A stretch of DNA of 64,000 nt from Solitalea canadensis DSM 3403 (GCF_000242635.2 NC_017770.1:4476669-4540668); one strand, 5' to 3'. Shown: positions 25,394-34,480, counted from the stretch's first letter. Notes: generated by a model not told the origin, from the letters alone. A program made the numbers and translations.

Positions 25394-26395
25394 ATGACAG
25401 GAACCGTGGCCCCCGCGAATTCGCTTGAAAAAGGATATTTGGATTATCAGGTTGATCCTACGTTGGATTTATTTGAAGAAATTGAAAAACTGAAGAAAGA
25501 GAAAAATGCTGTAATTCTTGCGCATTATTATCAGGAACCAGATATTCAGGATATTGCCGACTATATAGGTGATAGTTTAGGACTTTCTCAACAAGCTGCA
25601 AAAACAGATGCTGACATTATCGTTTTTGCGGGTGTGCACTTTATGGCTGAAACTGCTAAAATACTTTCTCCACATAAAAAGGTGTTATTACCTGACTTAA
25701 ATGCTGGTTGTTCACTGGCCGACACTTGTCCGGCCGATCAGTTTGCACTTTTTAAACAAAAATATCCAGATCATACAGTTATTATGTATGTAAACTCTAC
25801 AGCTGATATTAAAGCAATGAGTGATATTGTTTGTACATCAACCAATGCGGTACAAATTGTGGAAAGTTTGCCAAAGGACGAAAAAATCATTTTCGGTCCG
25901 GATAAAAACTTAGGTGCTTATGTAGCTAAAAAAACGGGCCGCGATATGGTTCTGTGGCAAGGATCATGTATGGTACATGAAATTTTTTCACTAGAGAAAA
26001 TCACTAAACTTAAAAATCGTCATCCGGAAGCTGAATTTATTGCTCACCCTGAATGTGAAGATGCAGTACTGAAACTAGCTGATTATATCGGATCAACAAC
26101 AGGATTATTAAAATATGCAATCAATAGTCCGAAGAAAGAGTTTATTGTAGCAACAGAATCCGGAATTATTCATCAAATGCAAAAAGCTGCTCCGGATAAA
26201 GTATTTATTCCAGCTCCTCCAAATAACAATTGTGCTTGTAATGATTGTCCACACATGAAGTTGAATACGTTGGAAAAGTTATATTTATGTATGAAATATG
26301 AATTACCTGAAGTTAAAATGGATGAAGAGCTAATTAAAAAGGCTGTGAAACCAATTGAAAGAATGTTGGAAATTTCTGCTAAATATGGGTTATAA
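25394..26395 (+). CDS. nadA: Quinolinate synthase NadA
   Basis: NadA condenses iminoaspartate with dihydroxyacetone phosphate to quinolinate with an oxygen-labile [4Fe-4S] cluster. The 333-residue length is typical. The three expected cluster cysteines are C106 ([11 protein letters not shown]), C192 (WQGSCMVHE) and C285 (CNDCPHMK). Substrate-binding motifs '[26 protein letters not shown]', '[13 protein letters not shown]' and 'FIAHPEC' are intact. It faces nadB across a shared regulatory region, and a terminator follows. Confidence 0.97.
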   Translation: MTGTVAPANSLEKGYLDYQVDPTLDLFEEIEKLKKEKNAVILAHYYQEPDIQDIADYIGDSLGLSQQAAKTDADIIVFAGVHFMAETAKILSPHKKVLLPDLNAGCSLADTCPADQFALFKQKYPDHTVIMYVNSTADIKAMSDIVCTSTNAVQIVESLPKDEKIIFGPDKNLGAYVAKKTGRDMVLWQGSCMVHEIFSLEKITKLKNRHPEAEFIAHPECEDAVLKLADYIGSTTGLLKYAINSPKKEFIVATESGIIHQMQKAAPDKVFIPAPPNNNCACNDCPHMKLNTLEKLYLCMKYELPEVKMDEELIKKAVKPIERMLEISAKYGL

Positions 26396-26423
26396 TTATT
26401 TTAGAATATAAATAATAGTTAAC

Positions 26424-26453
26424 AAAAAGATATTCAAACAAGGATATCTTTTT
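26424..26453 (+). terminator. Terminator of nadA
   Basis: AAAAAGATATTC and GGATATCTTTTT form a 12-bp stem (one G-T pair) with a 6-nt loop, followed by TGTTTT, 28 bp past the nadA stop. Confidence 0.8.
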
Positions 26454-26552
26454 GTTTTAATAGAGGTATTTTTATTTTTGATAATAGTTGAAGTATATCT
26501 GATAATAAACCTTCGGTATATTCCTACTAATTAACCAAACAAAAATACTTTC

Positions 26553-27002
26553 ATGAAAAAACTACTATTACTCTTAGGAGCAGGCATTTTATTTGTTTCT
26601 TGCAGCAAATTAGATGAAACAAAGCCGGATGAAACAACATTACCTGTAGAAAAAAGATTAAAATTTAACATTTATGCAGGTACTGATTATAGTGATGCTA
26701 AATATGATGCAACAACAGCTTTAATCAAACTGCAAGCTATAAATAAAAAGAGAGCAACTGGAGTTGAACAGATATTGTGGGAAACAACAGTTGAGGAGCG
26801 TCAGATTAAATTATATCCATTAGCTAATAAACCTATAGTTGTAGAGAAATCGATTACTAATGTAATTGACAAGGACGATGAGATCCGTTACTACTATAAA
26901 GTAACTTATAAGTACAATAACGGAGCAACGACCAGCAACTCAGAAAAATCTGAAGTTTTCGAAAATGGAAATATGGCTAAGCAATTAGGAATTAGTCTGT
27001 AA
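26553..27002 (+). CDS. Small lipoprotein of unknown function
   Basis: The 149-residue protein begins with a clear lipoprotein signal (MKKLLLLLGAGILFVSCSK, Cys17). The mature part is polar, with a short Thr/Asp/Glu-rich linker followed by what looks like a small beta-sandwich ('LKFNIYAGTDYSDAKYDATTALIKLQAI', 'IRYYYKVTYKYNNGATTSNSEKSEVFENG'). I recognise no family. It is transcribed alone, between the nadA terminator and its own terminator. Confidence 0.75.
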   Translation: MKKLLLLLGAGILFVSCSKLDETKPDETTLPVEKRLKFNIYAGTDYSDAKYDATTALIKLQAINKKRATGVEQILWETTVEERQIKLYPLANKPIVVEKSITNVIDKDDEIRYYYKVTYKYNNGATTSNSEKSEVFENGNMAKQLGISL

Positions 27003-27031
27003 TCCCACTTAGATAAAACTAATTTTGAAAA

Positions 27032-27064
27032 GGAATCATTGATTATCGATGATTCCTTTTTTGT
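27032..27064 (+). terminator. Terminator of the small lipoprotein gene
   Basis: GGAATCAT (27032-27039) and ATGATTCC (27049-27056) pair around a 9-nt loop, followed by TTTTTTTG. Confidence 0.85.
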
Positions 27065-27074
27065 TTTTAAAGAA

Positions 27075-27446
27075 ATGAGAAAACCTGATTACACTTCTTT
27101 TGGATTATCAACATCAATGAATCCGAAATTAAGATCGGTTGTTGAAAAACACCTTTTAATAGACCTACACTATTAGTGTAAAAAAGAGAACCTGAAATTT
27201 GCTTGGTCGCAAAGTTGTATAGGAAACAATACCATTTATTTGGATGGAGTATTGGAAAACTTTTCCGGGATATTACTGTATGATATAAATGATAATCTAA
27301 TTATTAACGGTTGGATGGAATTTATTCATTCAGGCGAATTCTTTATTAATAAACTAATTTATAAAGATGAGCCTGGAATACCTGATCATATTTGGAATAG
27401 GATTCATACAGCTATACGACCATTATACCTAAGAGGAAGACGCTAA
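27075..27446 (+). pseudogene. Hypothetical protein gene interrupted by an in-frame TAG
   Basis: One frame runs from ATG 27075 to TAA 27446 with a single in-frame TAG at 27174-27176. The upstream part gives 33 residues (MRKPDYTSFGLSTSMNPKLR...). The downstream part continues with FAWSQSCIGNNTIYLDG, then NLIINGWMEFIHSGEFF and IPDHIWNRIHTAIRPLYLRG, a coherent small-protein sequence rich in aromatics. After the TAG the only start-like codon is a TTG at 27240, inside the conserved-looking part. I therefore read it as a decaying gene. A sequencing error or stop read-through cannot be excluded. Confidence 0.5.
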
Positions 27447-27460
27447 ATTTTCAAAATTTT

Positions 27461-27477
27461 TTTCCCGCTTCGCGGAT
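27461..27477. repeat. Small hairpin repeat copy 1 (CCGC-TTC-GCGG)
   Basis: TTTCCCGCTTCGCGGAT forms a tiny GC hairpin after an AT tract. An identical 17-mer occurs at 28843-28859, so the two copies bracket the HD and SDR genes. Confidence 0.65.
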
Positions 27478-27485
27478 TATATGTG

Positions 27486-28139
27486 ATGAATAAAGAATTG
27501 ATTATAGAAGAAACAGTAGCTTATGTAAAAAGTGAGCTGGTGGGTACAGAAAGTGGCCATGATTGGTGGCATATTTACCGCGTGTGGAAAAATGCACAAC
27601 TTATAGCATCAGGCGAAATTGCGGATGGGTTTGTAATTGAGCTTGGCGCTTTGCTTCATGATATAGCTGATGCAAAATTTCATAATGGTGATGAGGAAAT
27701 AGGTCCACGAAAAGCAGAGTCATTTTTAAAAGGAATGGGTGTTGATGAAGCTGTTATTGAGCATGTGAAAAACATCATCCGATTTATTTCCTTTAAAAAT
27801 GGTGATCAGCGACACCTGTTTAATTCAAAGGAATTAGAAATTGTGCAGGATGCTGATAGGCTGGATGCAATTGGAGCTATTGGTGTGGCAAGAGCATTTA
27901 ATTATGGAGGTTTTAAAAATCGTACAATCTACGATCCGTTTATAAAACCTAATCTATCAATGACGAAGGAAGAGTATAAAAAAAGTGAAGCTCCCACGAT
28001 CAATCACTTTTATGAAAAGTTACTCTTGTTAAAAGATAAAATGAATACAGAAACCGGTAAAAAACTTGCGCAAAAGCGTCATGAATATTTAGAAAATTTT
28101 CTGGATCAGTTTTTTGATGAGTGGGAAGGTAAAAGCTAA
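27486..28139 (+). CDS. HD-domain phosphohydrolase (YedJ-like)
   Basis: The 217-residue protein has the HD metal motif: 'SGHDWWHIYRVWKNAQLIA' supplies the first His, 'LGALLHDIADAKF' the HD pair, and 'VQDADRLDAIGAIGVARAF' the last Asp. The overall pattern, including 'IGPRKAESFLKGMGVDEAVIEHVKNIIRFISFK', matches YedJ/YpgQ-type phosphohydrolases, some of which hydrolyse nucleoside triphosphates or diphosphates. ATG 27486 is chosen over the preceding in-frame GTG at 27483. The true substrate cannot be read from sequence. Confidence 0.88.
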   Translation: MNKELIIEETVAYVKSELVGTESGHDWWHIYRVWKNAQLIASGEIADGFVIELGALLHDIADAKFHNGDEEIGPRKAESFLKGMGVDEAVIEHVKNIIRFISFKNGDQRHLFNSKELEIVQDADRLDAIGAIGVARAFNYGGFKNRTIYDPFIKPNLSMTKEEYKKSEAPTINHFYEKLLLLKDKMNTETGKKLAQKRHEYLENFLDQFFDEWEGKS

Positions 28140-28224
28140 AATAGAACACGCCCATCTCCAGAGAGATTAGGACATTGTAAAAACATATTTTTCGTTCAAT
28201 TGTCTATCTGTAAACCTCTTTCAT

Positions 28225-28824
28225 ATGAAAATAATTATTGTTGGTGCAACAGGCACAATAGGAAAAGTAGTAACCGATGAATTAAAGAAACGTCATGAAG
28301 TAATTTCAGTTGGTTCAAAAAGTGGCGATTTTCAGGTTGATATTACTTCTTCAACAGCCATACAAAATTTATTCAAACAAACCGGAAAATTTGATGCGTT
28401 AATAAGTACTACAGGCTCTGCATTTTTCGGCCCATTCAATGAATTAACGGAAGAAAAAATGAATGATAGTATTAAAAGCAAATTAATGGGTCAGGTTAAT
28501 CTGGTTTTAGAAGGAAGAAAATTTATCAATCCAAATGGGTCGTTTACTTTAACTTCCGGAATATTATCAGAAGATCCGATAAAAATGGGTGCTGCATTGA
28601 GTTTGGTGAATGGTGCAATTAATTCATTTGTAATTGGAGCAGCAGTTGAAATGGAGAACGGAGTAAGAATTAATGCGGTGAGTCCGGGTGTTGTGGAAAA
28701 CTCACGCGATTATTATGGACCGTATTTTCCGGGGCATGTTCCAGTGGCAATGGATAGGGTTGTTGCGGGATACGTTAAAAGTGTAGAGGGAGCAATAACC
28801 GGACAAGTGATTAAGATTTATTGA
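28225..28824 (+). CDS. Atypical short-chain dehydrogenase (Lin1944-like)
   Basis: The 199-residue protein has an N-terminal cofactor motif (IIIVGATGTIGKVVTDEL) and an SDR fold ('KFDALISTTGSAFFGPFNELTEEKMNDSIKSKLMGQVNLV'). In place of the usual Ser-Tyr-x3-Lys triad it reads 'FTLTSGILSEDPIKMGAALSLVNGAINSFV', with no catalytic YxxxK. This is the feature of the Lin1944-like SDR group, so activity may be altered or absent. The 'VRINAVSPGVVENSRDYYGPYFPG' segment is standard. It is 85 bp downstream of the HD gene. Confidence 0.85.
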   Translation: MKIIIVGATGTIGKVVTDELKKRHEVISVGSKSGDFQVDITSSTAIQNLFKQTGKFDALISTTGSAFFGPFNELTEEKMNDSIKSKLMGQVNLVLEGRKFINPNGSFTLTSGILSEDPIKMGAALSLVNGAINSFVIGAAVEMENGVRINAVSPGVVENSRDYYGPYFPGHVPVAMDRVVAGYVKSVEGAITGQVIKIY

Positions 28825-28842
28825 GGTCGGATTTTAAAAAAT

Positions 28843-28859
28843 TTTCCCGCTTCGCGGAT
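28843..28859. repeat. Small hairpin repeat copy 2 (CCGC-TTC-GCGG)
   Basis: This 17-mer is identical to the one at 27461-27477 and sits just after the SDR stop. Confidence 0.65.
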
Positions 28860-28863
28860 ATGC

Positions 28864-28898
28864 AAACAGCTTTATGTATTAATCGTAAAGCTGTTTTT
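28864..28898 (+). terminator. Terminator after the SDR gene
   Basis: AAACAGCTTTATG and CGTAAAGCTGTTT form a 13-bp stem (one G-T pair) with a 7-nt loop and a run of seven Ts. Confidence 0.88.
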
Positions 28899-28978
28899 TT
28901 ATTAATGAGGCAAAGCCCCAAAATAAAATTAGTATTTCCTAATTTTTAATAGCATTTTCAATGTCCAAAAAACCTTAA

Positions 28979-30217
28979 ATGAATAATAAGTTTAAAAACA
29001 TTTTACAAAGTTACAGTAGTATCATTCTTTTATTAGTCGGAATTTTGTCGGGGAGCGTTGCCGGATTAATTGCCGGAAAAGAAATTGCCATTATAAAACC
29101 CATTGGCGATATATTCCTGAACTTACTTTTTACTGCAATTATTCCTCTAATTTTTTTCGCGATTTCTTCTTCAGTTGCCAATATTGAACAAATGGGTTCC
29201 TTTGGCAAAGTAATGCGATCAATGTTGTTGGTGTTTTTATTTACCACATTGGTTTCAGCATTTATGATGTTCATCGTTGTTGGCTTTTTTCCAATAAACG
29301 ATAAGTTTAAACTTACTATTCCGGAAAACGCATCAACAAAAGTAGCGGGCATTGGGGAGCAAGTAACCGTGTTACTAACTACCACTGATTTTTCACAGTT
29401 ACTTACACGTCAGAGTATGTTGGCGCTGATCATTTTTTCGATCCTGGTAGGTACGGCCACTTTGAAAGCGGGAAAGGCCGGCGATGCATTTAAAAATTTC
29501 TTAAATGCCGGAAATGAAGTTTTTAAAAGTTTGATTGAATTAATTATGAAAGCAGCTCCATTAGGTTTGGGTGCTTACTTCGGATATTTGGTGGGTGTTT
29601 TCGGCCCGGAACTTTTTGGATCTTATGCACACTCATTGGGATTATATTATGGTTTCTCCACAGTATATTTCTTTGTAATGTTTTCGGTTTATGCATTTAT
29701 GGCCGGCGGACGGAATGCGATATCTGCTTACTGGAAAAATAATATTGTACCATCATTAACAGCTTTAGGTACCTGTAGTAGTGTGGCAACAATTCCTGCT
29801 AATATGGTGGCGGCAGAAAAAATGGGCGTTGCAAAACCAATAAGTGATGTTACTATACCATTAGGAGCTTCTTTACATAAAGATGGATCTAGCATTGGAG
29901 GTGTGATAAAAGTGGCAATGGTTTTTGCCATTTTCAATAAACCATGGACAGGTATAGATACCATGTTTATTATTTTAGGCATTGCCTTAATGACAAGTAT
30001 TGTTGAAGGTGGCATTCCGAATGGCGGCTACGTTGGCGAATTGTTTATTGTTACTGCTTTTCACTTACCGTTAGAAGCACTGTCGGTGTTGATGGTGATA
30101 TCAACATTGATAGATCCGATGGCAACATTATTAAATGCGACCGGTGATACTGTGGCATCAATGATGGTAGCCCGGCTTTCCGAGGGAAAAGATTGGATGA
30201 AAAAACAGTTTGCATAA
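28979..30217 (+). CDS. Dicarboxylate/amino-acid:cation symporter (DAACS/GltP family)
   Basis: The 412-residue membrane protein takes up acidic amino acids or C4-dicarboxylates with Na+ or H+. It has about eight transmembrane segments plus the re-entrant loops of the family. HP1 is visible as 'LTALGTCSSVATIPANMVAAEKMGV' (serine-rich motif) and TM7 as 'VTIPLGASLHKDGSSIGGVIKVAMVFAIF', where canonical NMDGT is KDGSS. HP2 is 'SIVEGGIPNGGYVGELFIVTAFHLP'. The last helix holds 'LIDPMATLLNATGDTVASMMVARL', with the Asp and Asn that bind substrate in GltPh. The altered NMDGT suggests a different cation or substrate preference. Confidence 0.92.
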   Translation: MNNKFKNILQSYSSIILLLVGILSGSVAGLIAGKEIAIIKPIGDIFLNLLFTAIIPLIFFAISSSVANIEQMGSFGKVMRSMLLVFLFTTLVSAFMMFIVVGFFPINDKFKLTIPENASTKVAGIGEQVTVLLTTTDFSQLLTRQSMLALIIFSILVGTATLKAGKAGDAFKNFLNAGNEVFKSLIELIMKAAPLGLGAYFGYLVGVFGPELFGSYAHSLGLYYGFSTVYFFVMFSVYAFMAGGRNAISAYWKNNIVPSLTALGTCSSVATIPANMVAAEKMGVAKPISDVTIPLGASLHKDGSSIGGVIKVAMVFAIFNKPWTGIDTMFIILGIALMTSIVEGGIPNGGYVGELFIVTAFHLPLEALSVLMVISTLIDPMATLLNATGDTVASMMVARLSEGKDWMKKQFA

Positions 30218-30340
30218 GTTAGAGGTAATGGCTGGCAATCAAATTTGATATAAGATTCAGCTTCGTTTAGAAACAAAATTTTGGCAGACAGAAAATGAAC
30301 AATAAATAGCTGCTCCGATGGCATCAAATAAATAAAACAC

Positions 30341-31072
30341 ATGAAGAAAGCTTTATTAATTTCTTTTTCAGTATTAGCAATTTTCACTCAATCTTGTAAA
30401 TCACAAAAAGTGAATCTAACAAAACAGTTTCAGTCAGAACAATTGATTGTTGTTACTGCTGCCGATTGGACAACTATACAGGCCGAAATGAATGTGTATG
30501 AACTTGAGAACGGCCAATGGAAATCTGTTATGGAGCATATTCCGGTAACATTAGGACGTACTGGTTTAGCATGGGGTAAAGGACTACATGATGAAAAGCT
30601 GAATGTTGGTGAACTGAAAAAAGAAGGTGATGGTAAGTCGCCGGCAGGTATTTTCAGATTGAATGGGTTGTTCGCCTATGACGACTTTAAAACCAAAATG
30701 CCGTTGCTGAAGGTGGATACCAACACATTTTGTGTAGACGATAAAACCTCTCCATTTTATAATCAGATCGTTAGCACTGATACGACAGCAAAAAACTGGA
30801 ATTCTGCTGAGGAAATGAGAAGAAAAGATGATTTTTATAAATATGGAGTTTTTGTTGGTTATAATACCGATCAGATAGTAGCTGGAGCAGGCTCATGCAT
30901 TTTTATGCACCTGTGGCGCGGTAGCGACCGGCCTACGGCCGGATGTACAGCCATGATGGAAGAAAATATGGTGGCGCTTTTTGAATTTTTAGATCCGGCG
31001 AAAAAACCTATTCTGGTACAGGTTCCAAAAAATGAATATGAAAATATAAAGGAGATCTATGAGCTGCCTTAA
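30341..31072 (+). CDS. L,D-transpeptidase-like (YkuD-type) lipoprotein
   Basis: The 243-residue protein has a lipoprotein signal (LAIFTQSCKS, Cys about residue 19). The catalytic region reads 'CIFMHLWRGSDRPTAGCTAMMEENM', that is His...Thr-x-Gly-Cys, which is the YkuD nucleophile motif. 'KEGDGKSPAGIFRLNGLF' is the usual upstream 'GDGRTPEG.F' segment. Such enzymes form or remodel 3-3 peptidoglycan crosslinks or attach proteins to the wall. Here the enzyme would be anchored in the periplasm. Confidence 0.87.
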   Translation: MKKALLISFSVLAIFTQSCKSQKVNLTKQFQSEQLIVVTAADWTTIQAEMNVYELENGQWKSVMEHIPVTLGRTGLAWGKGLHDEKLNVGELKKEGDGKSPAGIFRLNGLFAYDDFKTKMPLLKVDTNTFCVDDKTSPFYNQIVSTDTTAKNWNSAEEMRRKDDFYKYGVFVGYNTDQIVAGAGSCIFMHLWRGSDRPTAGCTAMMEENMVALFEFLDPAKKPILVQVPKNEYENIKEIYELP

Positions 31073-31118
31073 TCCGGATTGGATATAAAGGGTATAGCCA
31101 ATTGTAAAAACACTTTTC

Positions 31119-31126
31119 TACCTTTG
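31119..31126 (+). promoter_or_regulatory. -7 box (TACCTTTG) of the thiL promoter
   Basis: TACCTTTG matches TAnnTTTG exactly, 38 bp before the thiL ATG. A TTG at 31102-31104 is a possible but closely spaced -33 element. Confidence 0.6.
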
Positions 31127-31164
31127 CGGTCTAAAAGAAATGCTAAAAATTTAGCTCCCGAATT

Positions 31165-32217
31165 ATGAGTGAAATATTTGAGAATAGTGGAAGAACTGAA
31201 TTATCACAATTAGGTGAATTTGGTTTAATAGAGCATCTGACCAAAAACGTAAAACTATATAACGAATCAACGATCAAAGGAATTGGTGATGATGCAGCCG
31301 TTGTTAGTCATGGCGGCAAGAAAACCTTGATTTCGACGGATATGCTTATTGAAGGTGTACATTTCGATTTAATGTATGTTCCTTTAAAACATTTAGGGTA
31401 CAAGGCCATTATGGTTAACCTGTCCGACATTTGCGCGATGAACGGAATACCAACTCAGGTAACAGTTTCTATAGGTATTTCAAATCGCTTTTCTTTGGAA
31501 GCGGTCGAAGAGTTGTACGCAGGAATGTTATTAGCTTGTGATAAATGGAAAATTGATATGATTGGCGGAGATACCTGTTCTTCACAAAAAGGATTGATCA
31601 TTAGTATAACCGTTTTGGGCGAAGCTGATGAAGATAATATTGTGTATAGAAAGGGAGCACAAAAAGGTGATTTGATCTGTGTTTCGGGTGATTTGGGCGG
31701 CGCATATATGGGCCTGCAAATGCTCGAGCGCGAAAAAGCTGTATTCCTTGAAACACCAACAGCACAGCCCGATTTAGAAGGAAAGGATTACATTATTGAA
31801 CGCCAGCTGAAACCGGATGCACGAATGGACGTGGTGGAGTTGTTAAAAGCGCTTTCAATTAAACCATCTGCCATGATCGATATTTCTGACGGATTGGCTT
31901 CTGAGATTCTCCACATCTGTAAACAATCAAACGTTGGTTGTAAACTATATGAAGAGAAAATCCCGATTGACACATTAACCTATGAAACAGCAAGAGAGTT
32001 TAATCTTGATCCAACGGTATGTGCATTAAACGGCGGAGAAGATTACGAGCTATTGTTTACCGTTCCGCAATCGGCTTACGAAAAAATTAAAAATCAACCT
32101 GATATTTCAATAATTGGGCATATTGTCGACGAGAGTGAGGGTCATTACCTGATCAGTAAATCAAACAATGCCCATGAAATAAAAGCCCAAGGTTGGAATG
32201 CTTTTAAAGGTGCATAA
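31165..32217 (+). CDS. thiL: Thiamine-monophosphate kinase ThiL
   Basis: ThiL phosphorylates thiamine monophosphate to the active cofactor TPP with ATP. The 350-residue protein has 'STIKGIGDDAAVV', 'TLISTDMLIEGVHFDLMYVPLKHLGYKAIMVNLSDICAMNG', 'DMIGGDTCSSQKGLIISITVLGEA', 'DLICVSGDLGGAYMGLQML', 'AMIDISDGLASEILHICKQS' and 'ALNGGEDYELLFTV', covering the ATP- and Mg-binding motifs of the PurM-like fold. It has its own promoter and no riboswitch, unlike the thi operon 8 kb away. Confidence 0.95.
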   Translation: MSEIFENSGRTELSQLGEFGLIEHLTKNVKLYNESTIKGIGDDAAVVSHGGKKTLISTDMLIEGVHFDLMYVPLKHLGYKAIMVNLSDICAMNGIPTQVTVSIGISNRFSLEAVEELYAGMLLACDKWKIDMIGGDTCSSQKGLIISITVLGEADEDNIVYRKGAQKGDLICVSGDLGGAYMGLQMLEREKAVFLETPTAQPDLEGKDYIIERQLKPDARMDVVELLKALSIKPSAMIDISDGLASEILHICKQSNVGCKLYEEKIPIDTLTYETAREFNLDPTVCALNGGEDYELLFTVPQSAYEKIKNQPDISIIGHIVDESEGHYLISKSNNAHEIKAQGWNAFKGA

Positions 32218-32224
32218 AGGGGGA

Positions 32225-32376
32225 CCTCACCCCGGCCCTCTCCTTTAGGAGAGGGAGCCCTCGGAATATATTAAGACAAAAAAAGAGCTTTAATCATTAG
32301 ATTAAAGCTCTTTTTTTATAACCACTACACACTCCGAGCGCTCCCTTCTCCTTTAGGAGAAGGGCCGGGGATGAGG
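32225..32376. repeat. Nested inverted repeat (REP/BIME-like) flanking a terminator
   Basis: The left arm 32225-32265 and right arm 32333-32376 are imperfect inverted copies about 41-44 bp long. Each arm is itself palindromic (CCCTCTCCTTTAGGAGAGGG on the left, CCCTTCTCCTTTAGGAGAAGGG on the right). Between them lies a strong terminator hairpin. The GC-rich arms stand out from the local AT-rich DNA. The layout is like paired REP elements after a gene. Confidence 0.8.
32284..32317 (+). terminator. Terminator of thiL, inside the inverted repeat
   Basis: AGAGCTTTAATC and GATTAAAGCTCT form a 12-bp perfect stem with loop ATTA, followed by a run of Ts. Confidence 0.9.
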
Positions 32377-32532
32377 TAAAAACACATGCTAAATTCTCCT
32401 CAAAATTTCTTAAGTTAACTACTAATAAATCGCCCTCAACGTTCTACTCCGTCTTTAGCATTTAAACTTCCATAAGCAGGCGAATAAAAGTCAGGCTTTT
32501 GACAGTCGACACCTCTTAATTTATTCAGATGC

Positions 32533-33540
32533 ATGCAGATTAGGAAAACGTTTACACTTCTTCTTTTTTTATTATTATTTCCTTGTTTGATCTTCGCGCA
32601 GAAGATCGATAAGATTCTGTTGGATAATGGTGACATGCTTACCGGAGAAATCAAAGGATTGCGCTTTGCCATGCTCACTTTTAAAACAGATGCAATGAGT
32701 ACCATTCAAATAAAATGGGAGGAGATCGTTTGGTTACAATGTGCAAAAAACTGTGAAGTAAAGTTTCGGTGGGGTGAACTTAAAATAGGCAGATTGGATT
32801 CAATCATTTATTACGACAAACTTGCCAATTTGAACAATGTGGTTGAGATTACACCGATCAAGGATCGATTTTTTAAACAAATAACCGGAAGCATTGATGC
32901 CGGATTTAATTATACGTATTCGAGCAAGGTTGGTCAGTTTAATATGAGTGGTACTGCCGATTATCGCAAGCCTAAATTTGAAACCATTGTAAAAGCAAGT
33001 TCTATCATCACGAACCAACCTAACGACACCGCACAAGCGGTCACAAAAAAGCAAGATGCCTCCGTACAATTTATTCGATTATTGAAAGATAATTACAGTA
33101 TTGACATGAAATTGTATTGGCAACAGAATACAGCCTTAGGTTTACGAAATCGCTTTTCGACACAGCTCGGGGCCGGAAAAGATTTGATTTATGACAACCA
33201 CAACAAGCTAGGAGTCGGAATAGGGATAGCGGGCAATCGTGAACAATCAGACGGGCAAGAAAACTCTACCTCCAACCTTGAAGCATTGGTCGGAATCGGT
33301 TTTAAAAAGTTTTATTATTCATCTCCCAAAATTAATATTGATGCCGCTTTGGTAAATTTTGCCGGATTATCTGAGCTGGGCCGATTCAGGGTGGAAGCTA
33401 ACATAAATGCGAAAGTTGAAATATTTACTGATTTTTTTATTGGAATAACATTTTATGATAACTACGACAACAGGCCGCTTGCGGGCGCTACAAGCAATAA
33501 TGACTTTGGTATAGTGACTTCCTTAAGTTATTCTTTCTGA
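32533..33540 (+). CDS. DUF481 outer-membrane beta-barrel protein (YdiY-like)
   Basis: The 335-residue protein has a Sec signal peptide ending near FAQKID. A small N-terminal domain ('LLDNGDMLTGEIKGLRFAMLTFKTDAMSTIQIKWEEIVWL') resembles an SH3/LSM-like sensing module. The rest alternates beta strands as in DUF481 barrels ('ITGSIDAGFNYTYSSKVGQFNMSGTADYRK', 'NYSIDMKLYWQQNTALGLRNRFSTQLGAGKDLIYDNHNKLGVGIGIAG') and ends in a terminal Phe, the outer-membrane assembly signal. The function of the family is unknown. Confidence 0.87.
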   Translation: MQIRKTFTLLLFLLLFPCLIFAQKIDKILLDNGDMLTGEIKGLRFAMLTFKTDAMSTIQIKWEEIVWLQCAKNCEVKFRWGELKIGRLDSIIYYDKLANLNNVVEITPIKDRFFKQITGSIDAGFNYTYSSKVGQFNMSGTADYRKPKFETIVKASSIITNQPNDTAQAVTKKQDASVQFIRLLKDNYSIDMKLYWQQNTALGLRNRFSTQLGAGKDLIYDNHNKLGVGIGIAGNREQSDGQENSTSNLEALVGIGFKKFYYSSPKINIDAALVNFAGLSELGRFRVEANINAKVEIFTDFFIGITFYDNYDNRPLAGATSNNDFGIVTSLSYSF

Positions 33541-33595
33541 GCTCAGTTTAAACTTTTTACAACAGTTTCAGTATAAAAGCGAAATTGTATACTTT

Positions 33596-34480
33596 ATGAA
33601 CTTAAGCCCAAAGCTGTTAACACTTTTCGCTGCAGTTGCGTTATTGACCTCTTGCTCAAAGTCATCTGATGAACCTCAAACAAATGGACCCAGATTAATC
33701 TTTAAATTTAAATTCGACTCTACACAGGTTAGGTTAGGAAATTTGGGACAGCCGTCAACCATTGCTGATGGAAATGCCGCGCAATCGCCAAAATTTAACA
33801 GCATGAGTTCGCATTATATTGAGTTGGCGCCAACAGCATTTACGAAATTAGGGGCAGGAACAGTTTTATTTCATGCCGCAGAAACCACCCAGGGAGGAGA
33901 AAACGCCATTGACTTCTCAAAGAATAAGGCCGTTGGAAATGGAGAAACATTTTTCAGTATACCGTTAAATGAAGTAAAAACAGGAACCTATGAATGGTTA
34001 CGTGTTAGTCTCGCCTACCAGAATTATGATATTGTGATAAAAAATAAGAATCCATTAGACCCAACTAAAACAATCACTGCATCCGGAACATTAGCGTCTT
34101 TTATTGGATTTAATACTTACATTGGCTCGTTTTCAATTAAGAATACTTCAATTACCTTAAATGCAAATAAGAAACAGGGATTTTGGGCTTTTGAAGTAAT
34201 TAACCAGAATTTCTCTGGTGATGCATCTGCTACAACTGTTGTGAATCCAATTGAGAGCACCTCTCCCATTCCTAAAGGAAGTTGCGTGGTAACAGGAGCA
34301 TTTGATAATAAACTGATCATAACCGGACAAGAAACTAAGGATTTGGTAGTCGAAGTGTCATTATCTACAAACAAGAGTTTTGAATGGAAGGAAGTTGTGA
34401 AGGATGGTTATTTTCAGCCGGATGCCGGAGAAATAGTACAAGATATGGGAGTCAGAGGAATGATACCCCGAATTAAATAA
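33596..34480 (+). CDS. Lipoprotein of unknown function
   Basis: The 294-residue protein has a lipoprotein signal (VALLTSCSKSSDEP, Cys about residue 20). The mature region is a predicted beta-rich fold with 'GPRLIFKFKFDSTQVRLGNLGQP', 'HYIELAPTAFTKLGAGTVLFHAAETTQGGENAIDFSKN', 'YEWLRVSLAYQNYDI' and 'LIITGQETKDLVVEVSLSTNKSFEWKE'. I know no characterised family. It lies between an outer-membrane protein gene and a cupin gene, all on the plus strand. Confidence 0.75.
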   Translation: MNLSPKLLTLFAAVALLTSCSKSSDEPQTNGPRLIFKFKFDSTQVRLGNLGQPSTIADGNAAQSPKFNSMSSHYIELAPTAFTKLGAGTVLFHAAETTQGGENAIDFSKNKAVGNGETFFSIPLNEVKTGTYEWLRVSLAYQNYDIVIKNKNPLDPTKTITASGTLASFIGFNTYIGSFSIKNTSITLNANKKQGFWAFEVINQNFSGDASATTVVNPIESTSPIPKGSCVVTGAFDNKLIITGQETKDLVVEVSLSTNKSFEWKEVVKDGYFQPDAGEIVQDMGVRGMIPRIK

